Assembly (NCBI GenBank): GCA_029204225.1
Contig: CM055104.1
Span: 26,436,394 to 26,500,393, forward strand
Origin: Diphasiastrum complanatum
Taxonomy: Eukaryota > Streptophyta > Lycopodiopsida > Lycopodiales > Lycopodiaceae
Direction of reading: 5' to 3'
Length of the DNA stretch: 64,000 nucleotides
The translations under genes were made by a program, and so were the position numbers. The notes under the pieces are model-generated. The model did not search any database. It saw only the letters and a list, made by a program, of their open reading frames with translations, and had not been told where the DNA came from. This document shows, piece by piece, positions 22,201 to 36,310 of the stretch. How positions within the stretch are numbered: the stretch's first letter is position 1; each line of letters opens with the position of its first letter.

Positions 22201-23930
22201 TCGTTGGGCAGAGTTGATGCAAGAGTTTGACATGTCTATCAGATATAGATGTGGAAAATTCAATACAGTAGCAGATGCCCTTAGCAGAATGCCTATGATA
22301 AACGAGCTGAGTTTTACTCAGATTCGTAATGAGTTACTCGAGTCCTTGAGAGGGAAATGCCAGCATGATGCATTCTTCTCTACTATCTGGAACTCAGTCC
22401 AGAACAGACAGTTACAGACTCCAGAACCAGTTCCCGGGGCTGGTGCCAGTTCATCCAAGAATACGGCAGCTTCCGTTGAGGATGATGATGAGTCCGAGTA
22501 TACGTCGTCAGATGACGTTGAGGATTCTAAGCCTGTGTTACCCAAGCAAACCCCAGTGGTTGAGGGTCAGTTGACTCAAGGATTCAAATGGAAACAGTAT
22601 TCCATTCAGGGTGAGTACTTGCTCTATAGAGATAGAGTATGTGTCCCCAATTCAGAGGATTATAGGCAGCAGGTCCTATATGAATGTCATGACAATCCTA
22701 GTGCGGGACACCCAGGCATACAGAAGACCTATGAGCTTCTTCCTAGGCAATTTTTCTGGCCCAGTATGAAAAAGGACGTCCACCAGTATGTAACCAGTTG
22801 CCAGAAATGTCAAATAAATAAAGCAGAGCGTTTAAAGGCAGGAGGGTTGTTGCATCCCTTAGAAATATCAACTGGTAAATGGGAGAGTATCTCCATGGAT
22901 TTTATAGTAGGCCTGCCTAAAACCCCAAAAGGGTAATGACACTATATGGGTCACAATTGACCGTCTGACCAAAATGGCTCATTTCATTCCGACCGAAACA
23001 ACCGTTAGAGCTCCAGAGTTAGCGAGGTTGTTTGTAGACGGGCTATTTAAATTGTACGGTCTACCTTCCGGCATAGTCAGCGACCGGGACAGTAAGTTTA
23101 CTGGAAATTTTTGGAGGGCAGTATTCCATCATCTCCATACTAAACTTAATATGAGTACCACCGACCATCCACAGACGGACGGTCAAACAGAAAGGGTAAA
23201 TCAAGTGCTAAAGGATATGCTTCGTGCATACGTCAGCAAGAAGCAGACTAATTGGGCGGAGTATCTCTCGATATTAGAGTTTGCTTACAACAGTACCAAA
23301 CATTCAGCTACGGGATACAACCCATTTATGCTGATGTACGGTTTTCAGCCACGCTCACCCACAGCTGTAGGGTTTAAACAAGAAAAAGTTGAAGCAGCCA
23401 GAAACTTTTTAAAGGACCTAAACCAGATGATAGAACATGCTAAGTGTAGCATTAGGCAGTCCCATGATCGAGCCAGGCATTATGCAGATCCACACAGACG
23501 GGATGTGCAGTTCTCCACTGGTGAGAAAGTCTACTTGAGAGTCCCAGGAGTGTGTGCTAAGTTGTCTCCAAGGTATTGTGGTCCCTTTACCATCAGTAGG
23601 AGACTAGGCGAGGTCACCTATGAACTAGAACTCCCACACAGCAGTAAGGTTTTTCCAGTCTTTCATGTAAGTCAGTTACGAAAAGCCTTAACCAGATCAG
23701 ACAATCTGGTAGGGGACAGTGTTCTAGTTCTCCCATTGGATCCTCAACAACCTCCACATGAACCAGAGGAGATTCTTGATAGTAGAGAGACGCAGACTCG
23801 TCATACTCTATACCGAGAATATCTGGTTAATTGGAATGATCAGCCTATTGAGAATGCCACTTGGGAAAGAGGCAGCGTCCTTCGCAAGATTTTTCCAGAC
23901 TTTGTCTTAGAGGACCAAGACGGTTCTTAA
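19217..23930 (+). pseudogene. gag-pol of copy 4, multiply broken
   Basis: The gag start is at 19217. Lesions in order are: TAG at codon 52 (19370-19372), an 11-bp deletion near 19477, TAG at 19986-19988, a one-base loss in the zinc knuckle near 20234, and a one-base loss near 20898. Then come a 38-bp deletion near 21050 between protease and RT, an extra C near 22925 at the start of the integrase core, and an in-frame 24-bp deletion near 23547. Domains are otherwise recognisable: capsid, zinc knuckle, protease (VDDGAT), RT with [13 protein letters not shown] and FLDDILVY, RNase H, acidic spacer, integrase ([22 protein letters not shown]) and chromodomain (YREYLVNWNDQPIENATWE). RT, RNase H and the HHCC finger form one open frame 21008-22936, and integrase to chromodomain another, 22974-23930. 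It cannot make a working polyprotein. Confidence 0.93.
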
Positions 23931-23941
23931 GGGGGAGGGAG

Positions 23942-24299
23942 TGTTACGAGCTCGTAACCAGTGCCGAACCCTAGAGAACACAGATAGGTCAGATACCACA
24001 GTCAAGGTCGTGTCCAGCGTACATGACCAACAAGGCAAGACAGTGTGAGTAGTGTGCCCCAGCACGGTCCATAGCCATGGCGGGCCTAACACAGCCTAGG
24101 GACCCTGTCAGCAGGATAGGGCCCCCAGTTGGGTCCCGACGTGCAGTCGGCCACGTCAGTGCGACGTGGCCGACACTTGGCAGTAGCATGCTACCAGTCC
24201 TCACACTGGGCTAGGAGGTGCTTACTCTATATCAGGGAATAGGCAAGGTTGGGTGATTCAGTTAGTGTTTGCCCTACTGTGGTGTTAGGATCTATTACA
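23942..24299 (+). repeat. 3' LTR of copy 4
   Basis: This is a 358-bp LTR followed by the ATTTC duplication at 24300-24304. Its private variants (GTCAAGGTCG, GTGCGACGTG, AGGAGGTGCT) are not present in the 3' LTR of the composite. Confidence 0.95.
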
Positions 24300-24304
24300 A
24301 TTTC

Positions 24305-24722
24305 CAATCTCACATAACTTGTAATTTTCGTACTACACAATTATAATTTTTCTAAGTTGCAGTACCTCCAATTAATTGAATGTTTCACACTTAGGCTGCC
24401 CAGTTTTGAGATATTAATTTGAAGTTACCCAATCATGCAAGAAAATATATATACATTATTGGGCAAAATTCTGCCCAATCGTATAAGAGGGTACGCTAGG
24501 ACAAGGCCACTTTGGCACATGACCATTTTTGGGAGAAAGATAGCCAGCTCATTCAAGTTATTGAACACACAACAAATTCTTGAAACTAGGGGTCTCTTGC
24601 AATTTGTCAAATGAATTTTGTTTATTGTGGAAAAGCTTAATGGACCAAACAAGTTCTTAAGGGACTTTTTCCAAGCCATAACCTAGGAGGTGCATGGACG
24701 GCCCTCTCTCATCCGAACATAA
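24305..24722. other. No feature recognised
   Basis: This is AT-rich sequence continuing the insertion site of copy 4. No conserved frame or repeat was seen. Confidence 0.5.
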
Positions 24723-24728
24723 AACCAG

Positions 24729-25018
24729 AAGTGGCATTTCAAGGCAATCCAAAAATTGGCTGAAGAATCTACAGCATACAAGGGGAAGCATATAGGGAAT
24801 CTTGATCCAAGCAAGGAGGAGCTTTTCGTGGAGAAGTTGTTTAGATTGTATCTATTTGTCGGACAACACTTGCATGTTTTAGCAATCGGTCTAGGAGAAA
24901 TTGTAAAGGACCTCAGCAACCCAATGGCAGACAGAACATATCAACCAATCTACATAGAATATGTTGAGAGCGTTTGTTTCCAGACGATATCCAGATTGGA
25001 AAAATTATCTCCCAATGG
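24729..25018 (+). CDS. Possible internal exon of an unknown host gene
   Basis: An open frame of about 97 codons is bounded by a plausible splice acceptor (ACCAG before 24729, after a pyrimidine-rich stretch) and a plausible donor (AATG|GTAAAT near 25016). It has no convincing own start codon near its 5' end, which fits an internal exon. The product has mixed, protein-like composition (EELFVEKLFRLYLFVGQHL, ADRTYQPIYIEYVESVC), predicted to be largely helical. I do not recognise the family and see no neighbouring exon. It could equally be a relic of a captured gene or a chance frame. No function is proposed. Confidence 0.3.
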
Positions 25019-25025
25019 TAAATGA

Positions 25026-25737
25026 AGAAGCATATGGCATACAGAGAGTCTTCAAAGCATAACTATAAATTTTCAATCAATGACGTTGCTTTTTGTTAAG
25101 CACACAGTAATTATTCAAGGGAGCTCCAAACAAAACAGAGCATGAATCAACACATAACATTCAATGTTTTATAGCACACATACACAATTGTGAAACCCAG
25201 TACATTCGCACCGCAGCAATACTGTACTTCCATCGCACCTTACCAGACGCATGCCATTCCGGAGTATTGATTACAACAGATTATAAAATCACAGGCAACT
25301 ACAAATCATTGAAGAAAACCATTCCTAACACTGAGGATTTGATTCGTACGTCCTTTCCAACACAATGATAACAATCGTAAATTGTTTCCACTGATCTTAG
25401 CATCATATATGCTCCAGGAACACCAATACGACTGCTCAATTCGTAGGCCCTCATCAATATTATAGCAACTTACAATGCAGATAGAGCATCTCGCTATGAA
25501 TAATCGGTCCTTATCATTCAACAGATTCAAACAACTACGGATCATACAAAGTTGTAACAGCAATTGACAGGAAATGATAAGCTATGCTTCATAGAAAGGA
25601 TTCAAACCTTGGATGGAAATGGCTACTTGGAGGAATGTTGCAAGATATCGTAACTCCCGCATACTATTGCTAGGCTTCTCAAAGATGTCATTGCTCAGTT
25701 TTCTCAGTCCTTCCCTTCCTCCCTGCTTTAGTTCTCG

Positions 25738-25774
<37 letters not shown>

Positions 25775-25810
25775 GATGCGTCGTAGTGAAGGGAAGTCGT
25801 TATAAGGCGT
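25026..25810. other. Unassigned sequence with a (CT)n tract at 25740-25771
   Basis: No domain was recognised. The CT tract would be a GA-rich leader on the minus strand and is followed there by a short ATG frame of about 22 codons, but nothing supports a gene. Confidence 0.4.
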
Positions 25811-26262
25811 AGATGGCTTCTGCCCAGAGTTTACCATGGCTTGTGCCGAGAGGTTACCATGTGCCTACATGGCCTAGATGGCTTGTGTGCCCAGATGTTA
25901 CCATGTGCCTAGATGGCTTTTGTGCCCAGAGGTTACCATGTGCCTATATGGCTTGTGTCCGGAGGTTATAAGGCTTGTGCCCATGTTAGATGGCCCAGTG
26001 TGCCCGATGGTTAGATGGCTTGTGCCCAAAGGTTATAAGGCGTGCCTGTTGGTTAGATGGCTTGTGCCCGGTGGTATGGCTTGTGCCCAACCCAGAGGTT
26101 ACTATGTGCCCAGAGGTTACCATGTGTGCCCAGAGGTTACCATATGGCTTGTGCCCAATGCCCGATGGTATGGCTTGTGCCCAGTGGTTAGATGGCTTGT
26201 GCCCGGTCATTAGATGGACCCGATGGTTAGATGGCTTGTGCCTGGTGGTTAGATGGCTTGTG
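25811..26262. repeat. Irregular minisatellite based on AGATGGCTTGTGCCC and GGTTACCATGTGCC
   Basis: About 450 bp are built from two alternating short words, one containing GATGGCTTGTGCCC and one containing GAGGTTACCATGTGCC. Unit length varies from about 15 to 35 bp. The first half favours the GGTTACC word and the second half the GGTTAGATGG word. Confidence 0.85.
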
Positions 26263-27662
26263 CAAACTTCCTGTTTTTATTTATAAAAGATGGGGAAACT
26301 CATCGGAGTACAAAGGAATGCATGTAGAAAGTGTAAAGGCCATAAGGTGAATTCAGATATTGTACATCAACTATAACGAAGCAACAATCTCACAAAGTAG
26401 CTATAAAAAGCCTACTGCTTGATGTAAGTCACTAGCTAAGATACTTGGAAGTTTAGGTAGTGCAGGAAGCTGTGAAGTTGTCGTTCTTGCAACTACGGCA
26501 CATCAAAATATTGCAAGTGCTTGAGTGTGTTGTAAAGTGGTAGAAACTCGTTGACGATAATAAGACGTAATGGTAGATAAAGGTGAGGCACCACATCCTT
26601 GGAGCTTCGCTACAAAACCTGCACAAGATAAAAGAAAATCTTTGAATTTCTTATGCAAGCACTCATAAGTTTCCAAGGCAAAAGGAATAAAGTCTTTTCC
26701 AGGAGTGCAATGTGAATAATCTCGCTCTTTATCTTGAGTCGCATGAGAAGCAGTGGCACCTTGAGTAGTTGAAGCACAGCGAAGGAGGTCTAACCACGAA
26801 GGATCAGCAACAACAACATCCCCAAGCGTGTGAATCCCCTCGCGCGAAAGAACAAGATCAACTCAATGTGAAGGATTTCAGATCATTCAAGATCCATGTC
26901 CCTGATCTTTGGTTACAAAAAGAGCAAACCAACAATCCTGCCAATGTAGAAAAATCAGCATCTACATACAAAATGGGATGCAAACTCTAAAAGATACTAA
27001 TCAAACATGAACCAAAACATAAAATATAGTTATTGTCTGTACAATTACAGTACCCTACTGTATTTCACATGTGTGGAACCAAAAATAGCAATAAATGATC
27101 ATTCTACACATAGAATTGCAAGATAACATCATGAGAGTGCACCAATGAGTAGTAAAACCCAAAGAGAACCATGTATAATGATGAAATGAGAGAGAGAGAG
27201 AAGAGAGAACATACCTTTCTCCAAGAGTTACAACAATATATAGCAAATCCAAACCCTACTTTGTCACTTGGCATTCCCTCCAATATGAAAAACCTTATTA
27301 TTTTGGGACTAGATTCAATGTACCCAAAGTTCAAATTTGAATCTCTCTCAAACTCGACTACCAACTTTCCCACACTTTCAAAAAGTGTTTATTGAATGTC
27401 TTTTAAACTAATATAACTTCAAAAAGTTTATCTCCAAGTCTAAAATGAGTTTTGGCCTCATATTGACAATTTACCAAAATATGACTAAACTTGTTGAAAT
27501 CTCTCACACTCCCTCTTCAACTAGTTTTGGCATAGTTTTAACCACAATCGAACGTTGATCTGTTTCGTTTCGATGTCAAAAGGAGACCTAGGTTGAAATC
27601 TGTATATGAGCATAAATGGACTATAACTAGTAGCTAAATACTTACTATTGTTATAGGCAAAC
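26263..27662. other. No gene recognised
   Basis: This is AT-rich sequence with short frames only. I see no transposon domain or structured repeat. Confidence 0.45.
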
Positions 27663-27990
27663 TCAATCAGAGGAATGTATTTTTGTCAAATGAGATTGCT
27701 TCAATGACACATATGCCCTAAGCATATGTTCCATGGTCTGAATAATTCTTTTCGTCTGTCCATCTGATTCATGATGGTCAGAAGAACTAAAACTGAGGGA
27801 CATTTTTAATTTATGAAATACAACCGACCAAAAGTTCCTTGTGAACTTTGGATCCCGATCACTTACAATGTCGTTAGGCAATCGATATAACTTAAATAGA
27901 CGGTCCACAAATATTTGAGCTAAATAAGACACTTTGGCAATTGTCTTGACAAAATAAAGGTAGCCATTATAACCATTTGAACCACATGAA
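27663..27990 (-). pseudogene. Ty3/gypsy integrase core relic
   Basis: On the minus strand the frame reads IFVDRLFKLYRLPNDIVSDRDPKFTRNFW, followed by SDHHESDGQTKRIIQTMEHMLRAYVSLKQ. These match the gypsy integrase core around its second Asp and the catalytic Glu region, where the usual DGQTER is DGQTKR, so Glu is lost. The upstream part continues with weaker similarity to about 27990. It belongs to a different gypsy lineage from the chromovirus copies. The remainder of that element was not found in the flanks. Confidence 0.75.
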
Positions 27991-28830
27991 GCAAATAAAT
28001 CTATATAGCATGATTTCCAACTTGCTTGTATATCGCTAGTAATATGTAAATTGAAATGTCTTTGATTTTTGGAATGACATAACCATCTTGCTTATAATTC
28101 ATGCCAAGACTTCATCAATAATGGCATTGAGAAAATTGCAAAAAGTTTTGTTTTGGAAAGTCTTGCAATATAATTGTATAGACCATTAGCTGGATAAAGG
28201 AGCAGTGGAGCTAAAAATAGAGAAGCATATGCGACCCGCAATTAAGAATTTTTTGTACGCAAAAAGGCTTTTTTTCCCTTAGATCACGTGTTAATTGTGA
28301 CTGGCAAAAGGCCAGAGAGGAAATCAATGTAGTATAACCATTGTGACGCTTCTATCATCATCGCCTCTTAAATAGCTCAATATGTGTTTTGCCATTATAT
28401 GATTATATGATCTATCATCATTGAATGCTATAACTTCACAAGTTTCATCTCTTTTGAACTTTGAAGGTTACTAGTTGCATGTCAAGTATAATGTAGCATT
28501 TAAGTTTTTTAACAATTGTTATCAAGTGTTATTGATTGTGAGAAACAATTTCATTGTTTTTGGTATTCATTCCATCTATTGAGTATAAATATCGATAACA
28601 TGTTTGGTATTTACTTTCACTTACTTTGCCAAGTTTGTTCTATACTCAGTATGATGGCCATTACTCCAGTAGATGTAGTTGTCCATACGTATAGTAGTAA
28701 ATAAGATGGTACTAACTATATCATCTGAAAATTTCAAGATAGAAAATATTTTTATAACAAAAGGATCTATGGGGCAAACAATAACTAATTTGTCTGTAAA
28801 AGACAATACAATCTCTCATCTATATTCAAC
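27991..28830. other. Unassigned, probably decayed retrotransposon
   Basis: No clear domain is visible. Weak similarity to gypsy integrase continues a little past 27990 on the minus strand. The next recognisable coding trace is the copia gag near 28840. Confidence 0.35.
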
Positions 28831-28839
28831 CACAACTTT

Positions 28840-30958
28840 ATCATAAGCTTAAGAAACTCTCAAGAATCATTTTGAAATGGAAAATATTTCTAGAGTCTTA
28901 TTTTTAAGAAGTAAACTTTTTTATCTTAAAATTTGTTTTGTGACTTTTGATGTTAAAGAATCTGAAAGATCACTTGTTAGATATTGGTGAAAGTCTGAGA
29001 CTTATTTCTAGAGCGCTTGTGGACATTACATTACAACAACTAAATGATTGCTATCAACAAGCTGTTATAAGCATAAGTTTTCATTCTATATCTTTTGAAG
29101 ATTTGTTTGGACTTATATCTCAGAAAGAAGTTAAGAAAGGCCAACTCTGTTTTTAAGAATCATCAAGTCATGCATTTATTGCTAGAGGCAAGAAGACATT
29201 TCAATAGAAGAAGAACATTTCTTTCAATGCACTCATGATGGTGATGCCAAAGACAAAGTTGCTGGAGACAAAGGCAAGAAGCATGGTGTGTGCAACTTTT
29301 GGCAAGGAAGGCCAGTAGACAAAATTTTACTACAAATGAAAGTTTGATCTCAAGAAGGGCAAGCTTAAGGCTAAGGAGACTAACAACTTTGTCAAAGAGG
29401 AGAAGCGTGATGGTATAAATAATTGTAACTCTTTCTCACTTGTTTAGACTAAAAGCATGATGGTTGGTGGATAAATTTTGCATGCACAAAACATATGATA
29501 AAAAATGATTTTCTACTTTCAAAGATGTGATTGATGAGCAAAGATAGTCATGTATAGGTGATGGTAGTAAAATATTGTAAGAATTGGTTTTGTTGTCATA
29601 AATAGACAACATCAATCAAGGACCATTGAGAGAGTACTATATGACCTCAAACTATCTTAGAACCTTCTTTTAATCAGTGCAATTACTTCACAACACTTTC
29701 AAGTTCATTTCTTTCATGATAAGTGCACTATTAAGGAGGGGAATATGCTAGTTGCTACAAGTGGCAAGAAGGATATTCATACATGTTTGATAATGATTCT
29801 CTATCATATGTATCTTGTTTATCTTCAACAAATAACTTTATATCTATTGTTTTGCGTCATTGCTTTAATTGCTTATATTTTTTTTCCTTGGTTCATTTGG
29901 AAAATAGTAAATTTGGTGCTTGGTCTACCACACATTAATGTGATAAATCAAATTTGCGAGGCTTGTCAATTTTAAAAGCAACACAAGGAAAAAATAATTT
30001 GCAAAAAACCACATCAAAGAAAATCTTAGATTTAGTTCATAGAAATATTTGTGGTCCTATGTAAATTGGCTATTTGCTTCTTTACCATTACAAATGATTT
30101 TTTGAGATACTATTGGATCAATTTTCTGTCATGTAAAGTGAAGCTTTGATTTATTTCAAGAAGTTCTTGGCTGTGGTTCAAAATCAACTTGGTTGAAATG
30201 TTAAAACATTACATTAAAATGGTTAGAGTGAATTTATTCCATTGAGTTTGACTTGCTTTGTGAATCAAATGGAATCAAAAGCAAAGCCATTAGTTCTTAT
30301 ACTCTTTAGTAGAATGGAAATTCAAAACATAAAAATTGCACCATTGTAGAATGTGCTTGTTAAAAACCAAAAAATGTACCAGACAACCCTTGGGCAAAGA
30401 GAACCATCTATGCAAACTTAAGAAGGCCTTGTGTGGACTTAAACGAGTGCCAAGAGCATGGAATAGGAAATTGTTAAGTATTTTCTTTCAAAAGATTTTT
30501 AAAAAAGTACTTTAGCATCATTGAATATGGTACATAAAACAAAAATATATATTTTACAAGAATTTTATTTATGAAAGACAGGTGCGGTACAATTTTGTCT
30601 ATGATTTGAAGTTTGGACACTTCTACAATTATCAATCAAGCAAACTACATCTTGACTATACTTCAAATATTTATCAAGTAGGATTGTAAAGCAAGTGGAA
30701 CACCTTTCGAATCAAATCATATATTATCAAGTTGTGGTGGTAATGAATTCAATGTTAATATATATTGCAAGTTTATTGAAAATCAATACCATTTAGTTTG
30801 TCATAAGCTACAAAGTAATGATATTGACATTGAACCTAGTTGTTTGAGTGATCAAGTTGTGGATATCCTCACAAATTCTACATCACAAAAAATCTTTAAA
30901 AGGTTTTGTCTTCAACATGAAATTATTGAAAATAAAATACACCTTGAGGAGGGTTGTT
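28840..30958 (+). pseudogene. Decayed Ty1/copia element, gag to RNase H with deletions
   Basis: Fragments of a copia polyprotein occur in order on the plus strand. Gag (UBN2-like) appears as ETLKNHFEMENISRVLFL near 28850 and LLDIGESLRLISRALVDITL near 28960-29050. Pre-integrase text (NQICEACQF) is near 29955. Integrase remnants lie near 30010-30060 and 30190-30360, including a QQNG-like stretch near the catalytic Glu. RT remnant KKALCGLKRVPRAWNRKLL is near 30420-30470. The C-terminus ends IIENKIHLEEGC before a stop at about 30956, a typical copia RNase H tail. Many frameshifts and stops and a large loss between integrase and RT show it is an old relic. An LTR could begin at about 30956 (TGTTAGATTATC) but its end was not found. 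Confidence 0.75.
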
Positions 30959-31186
30959 AGATTATCAGGTTGCACTAAATGCATCAAGTAGAATAGTTGT
31001 TATTTCTTTTTATCATATGTTTGTAAAGTGGGTATTAAACATGATTGTAAAGTGGGAGCGCATGATTAATGCCTCTATCATTAGTAAAACTCTAATTAGT
31101 CATAGAGCTAGATTTCATAGATTGATGACATTTTTGTCATACATGTATAGGAATAGGGTTTTTAAATATACTACCATCATTTTCAT

Positions 31187-32799
<1,613 letters not shown>

Positions 32800-33325
32800 A
32801 CCAGAGATCGCCGCATTTGTAGGGATTGGTATGGCACAGATCTGCCCTAATTCGATTACCAATGTTGGTATTAAATACTTGTTTAAAATATGTACTTGTA
32901 AAAGATAATCGACAAAGTTTTTTCTATAAAAAAAAGTCTTATGAAACTGAGCGATAGCTGGCGTACTCTTGGAAAGCATGGATATGCTCAAGAGTTTTGA
33001 AAATGGTACTATGCCTACGATGGGTTCAGATATTGTTATGGCATGGATTTGCCCATATCTGAGTGTCGTTCCATGTTATCTCTCGTTTGCAATTCGCAAC
33101 TTATATAACGCATTTATTTTTCAATGCGTATGTGTTTATTTTAGGAATTGATACGGTTTAGTACCATAAGACTGGTCAGAATGGCGAAATGCCCTGATAT
33201 GGTGATATTATGGGAAAGCCAATCACTAATAATTATGTGTATTGTAGGGAAGATTGGACTACATTTTATTATCAAATATTTTAAGTTGTTAAGCTGCTAA
33301 ACTTATTTCAGGCATGGATAACAAC
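32800..33325 (+). repeat. Diverged dispersed repeat, arm 1
   Basis: Several blocks (GGCATGGATTTGCCC, TAGTACCATAAGACTGGTCAG, ATGCCCTGATATGG, GTAGGGAAGATTGG, CATGGATAACAAC) reappear in the same order, reverse-complemented, at 39045-39640. Similarity between blocks is weak. No coding content was seen. Confidence 0.6.
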
Positions 33326-35190
33326 TGACATTCAGCGTTGACACCTTTCTTCCTCACTGTGCTAACTTGTGCGGTTTTGTGTGGTGGGATGGTGGCAGGT
33401 ACCAGCTGGATGTCTTGAAATTTGTTTTGCTATACGGTGCTTTCTTTCTTTGAAGTATTGTATGCTTTCAGCTATATTTTACCTTGTTGGGTTATGAATA
33501 AAGGTTTTAAAAGGTTTGGTCTTGCTTTGGCAAGAGGAGCTACGTTTCGTTAATCTCTCTCTACGACAACTTTGTAGTCTTACTCTTTGAAGTTGAACGT
33601 CTGTGCAATAATCAACTGAAGTAGAAGTGGGATTGATGATGAACTCTTCGAATTCGAGATCTTCGACTACGTCCTCTTTGTTCTCCTGCGAACTCAAAGT
33701 CTTCGATTCGAGATCCATGTCACCCAAACTGCCCTGTCCAAATGTAGACCACGTCCCAATTCACTTTAGTACTTTTTAGTAACTGCACTATTTCACGCTC
33801 GTTGCCCACGCAGTTATTGTAACTGCTCCATGTACACATATACATAATGACAACTCACATATACTATGATGAGTAGATGATGAGACAATCTGTGATGAAC
33901 ATACATGCAAGTGGAGAAGAGTAAAACAGAGTTCCTGCGCGAACTCCATTGTGTCTTAATTATATGATTCCATAGGATCAAAGATCTTAGAGAGAGTGAA
34001 AGCAATTCAGAAGATAGAGATAATTATTTAATCTATAATTAGCTAAGTAACATCACTGAACACAGTGCACCATTATTGTGAACCATTCTTGGGCACAAGA
34101 TTGTGATCTAATTTTTGTATTCACAACTGCTTAATTCAGTTGGTCTCGCCACGAGGCGAGTTGACAGGACACGCGTCCCGCCAATGGCAACCTGGGCCAT
34201 GCATGGGTTGTCTGAGTGAAGAACTATATGTACAGTGTAATTTCATTTTGAGAAATGCAGTTGCTATGTGAGCTTGTTGTGGAGAGTGTTTGTTGACGTT
34301 GAAGAGAGCTTCGGGAGAAGAATAGTCTTCTGAGAGTTCGGGGTTTACGACGGGTTGTAGACGGAAAGTGAAGCACTGGTGCACAGATTCTAACACATAG
34401 AAGCTTGCTAAGCTTGAGACTGTGTGAGGATTTAGAGACAATAGTTGTCGGTTGAATCAGAACCTTAGCCAAACGAAATTTTGAAGTTTCGAAGGGAGGC
34501 TACTTGGCGTTTGTAGTCGGTGTGCATTCAAACGGACACCATTTTGAGAATGGTTTGAAGCATCAGACTCCTAGCAGCAGGGCGACCTCAGAGGAACAGA
34601 ATTGGCCAGTCAGAGAGTTGTAAACAATCAACCAAGTTCAGTATTTTCAAGGAAAACACTGGCCTAGGGTTTGGAAGCTCAAAATCATGGATTTATCTTT
34701 GTATTCAGGGGACTTTGTTGCTGCAGTACTGGTAGAAGGATGCCAGAAGGCCGCGAGTTGCCGTAGAAAGGTGGAGGAGCTATCTGCAATCTCAAAGAGT
34801 AGGCTGCCATAGCCAAAACATTAGAAGAGAAGAGGAAGCAAGCCATGAGAAGCTCGTGCACGGCCATCACAAGTGGACAAGTAGTGTCTCTAGGTGATTT
34901 GCGGCTGGAAGTGTCCATTTTGGTGTGCATATTGAGCCATGACCATCCGATGAATCTCCAACAAGATCAACGATCTAGATCGCGAGGTGGAGAATGAAGT
35001 AGTGTCGTCGAGTCAAAATCGGCCGTTAGATATACTCTAAAGGGTCCTTAAAGAAGGCTAAAAGAATTTGAAGTAAACTTGGCACTTTAACTTCTTTAAA
35101 AAATTTTAGTTTGAAATGAGAGTTGGGTCCAAATTCACTGAAGTTTGAAGTCTCTTCAAACTGAAGAAATAGATCAAAAACACAAAAGTC
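33326..35190. other. Unassigned sequence
   Basis: Small minus-strand frames near 33479-33727 and 34136-34472 show no recognised domain. The 34950-35200 part may already belong to the LTR or leader of the copia element that follows, but no primer binding site was found. Confidence 0.35.
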
Positions 35191-35543
35191 CCTAATTTTG
35201 GGTCCTTTATCCATTTTGACTCAAACAAAAGGCTACGGACTCCAAACGAAGGGCACCCAAACTGTACCTACAAGTACGGTACCACAAAACAGAGTGATTG
35301 CAGCAAAGCAATTGTTCGGAGTGTGCCAAAAAGTAATTTCACCATTCCATTGGGCACATAGTTGGGAGTTGACAACAGAGTGCATTTCGGAAGGCGACGC
35401 CGATTTGGCTTTCAATTTGGCGGAAAAGCGATGGGTGGCCTGGTAAGGGAAAGAGTGTAGGTCATTACTTTTGACTTTTGACATCACAGTTGGCCTCGAC
35501 ATACTGCTTTTAGCCTACGGTAGAAGTTTCGAGCAGTTTTGCG

Positions 35544-36304
35544 ATGACAAAAATGGGAGAGTCCATTTTGAGTGAAAGTAGCAAATTGGATGGGATTTCC
35601 AACTATGCAGTGTGGAACTTCAAGATGAAAAACATACTTATGGAGAAGGATGTGTGGGATGTCATCACAGGTGATGAGAGAAGACCGCCAAATGAAGCGG
35701 ACATCAAAGTGTTCGACAAGAAGGTGAGAAAAGCTTTGACCTTCATTAACTTGTCAGTGAAGGATCACATCATTACCCACATTTGTTATGTTGTTACACC
35801 CAGACATGCATGGGATGTGCTAAAGGAGCAGTTCGAGATGTCAAATCCATCAAGAATCATGTTTCTAAAGTCAAAACTGAATAGTGCTCGCATGGAGCAA
35901 GGAGAGCACATTCAGACTTATATAACCAGAATCAAGACAATGAGGGATGAACTGCACTCTATTGGTGAGTGGAACTGGTGCACAATGCATTATGCAGCAT
36001 TGCAGAACCCTATCAGATGTTTGTGAGCGGAATAACATCAAGAGAAAGATTGCCAACCTTTGACGAGCTCATAGGAATCTTGATGCAGGAAGAGCAAGGT
36101 GAGAAATGGCGAAAGCTAGACGTCAAAATACTGACAATCAGGCACCTGCGACACGCCAAAAACAAGGCAAGGGCAAGGGCAAGAAGAAGTCTAAACAACA
36201 ATTCGCCAAGACTCAGGAGGATGAGGGATCTTCCAGTAAGACCCAGAAGAAAGGCAAGTGCTTCCATTGCAGTAAAAAGGGTCATTGGAAAGAGTGAATG
36301 TTGA
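35544..36304 (+). pseudogene. copia gag (UBN2-type) with zinc knuckle
   Basis: The start MTKMGESILSESSKLDGISN at 35544 opens a gag protein with the copia signatures NYAVWNFKMKNILMEKDVWD, AWDVLKEQFE and MFLKSKLNSARMEQGEHIQTY. A frameshift near 35975 moves to a second frame (LPTFDELIGILMQEEQ, to about 36100), and a third frame (36106-36297) gives a basic Lys/Gln-rich region. The zinc knuckle CFHCSKKGHWKE then follows, whose last Cys codon has become a TGA stop (36296-36298). Gag forms the virus-like particle and binds element RNA. Not functional as it stands. Confidence 0.85.
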
Positions 36305-36310
36305 AAATTC

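Larger units (their letters stand above)
17957..24299 (+). mobile_element. Chromovirus copy 4, full length with TSD
   Basis: This is a 6343-bp element with LTRs 17957-18314 and 23942-24299, primer binding site 18316-18329, leader type C, gag-pol and polypurine tract 23929-23941, flanked by ATTTC. The two LTRs differ at about 11 of 358 positions (about 3%), so it is older than the composite element at 42325. Its coding region is heavily damaged, and most of that damage is shared with the composite. Confidence 0.95.

Noticed and set aside
25811-26262. Array considered as a CRISPR
   Set aside because: Units vary in length and there are no constant repeats with unique spacers; this is a degenerate minisatellite in plant DNA.
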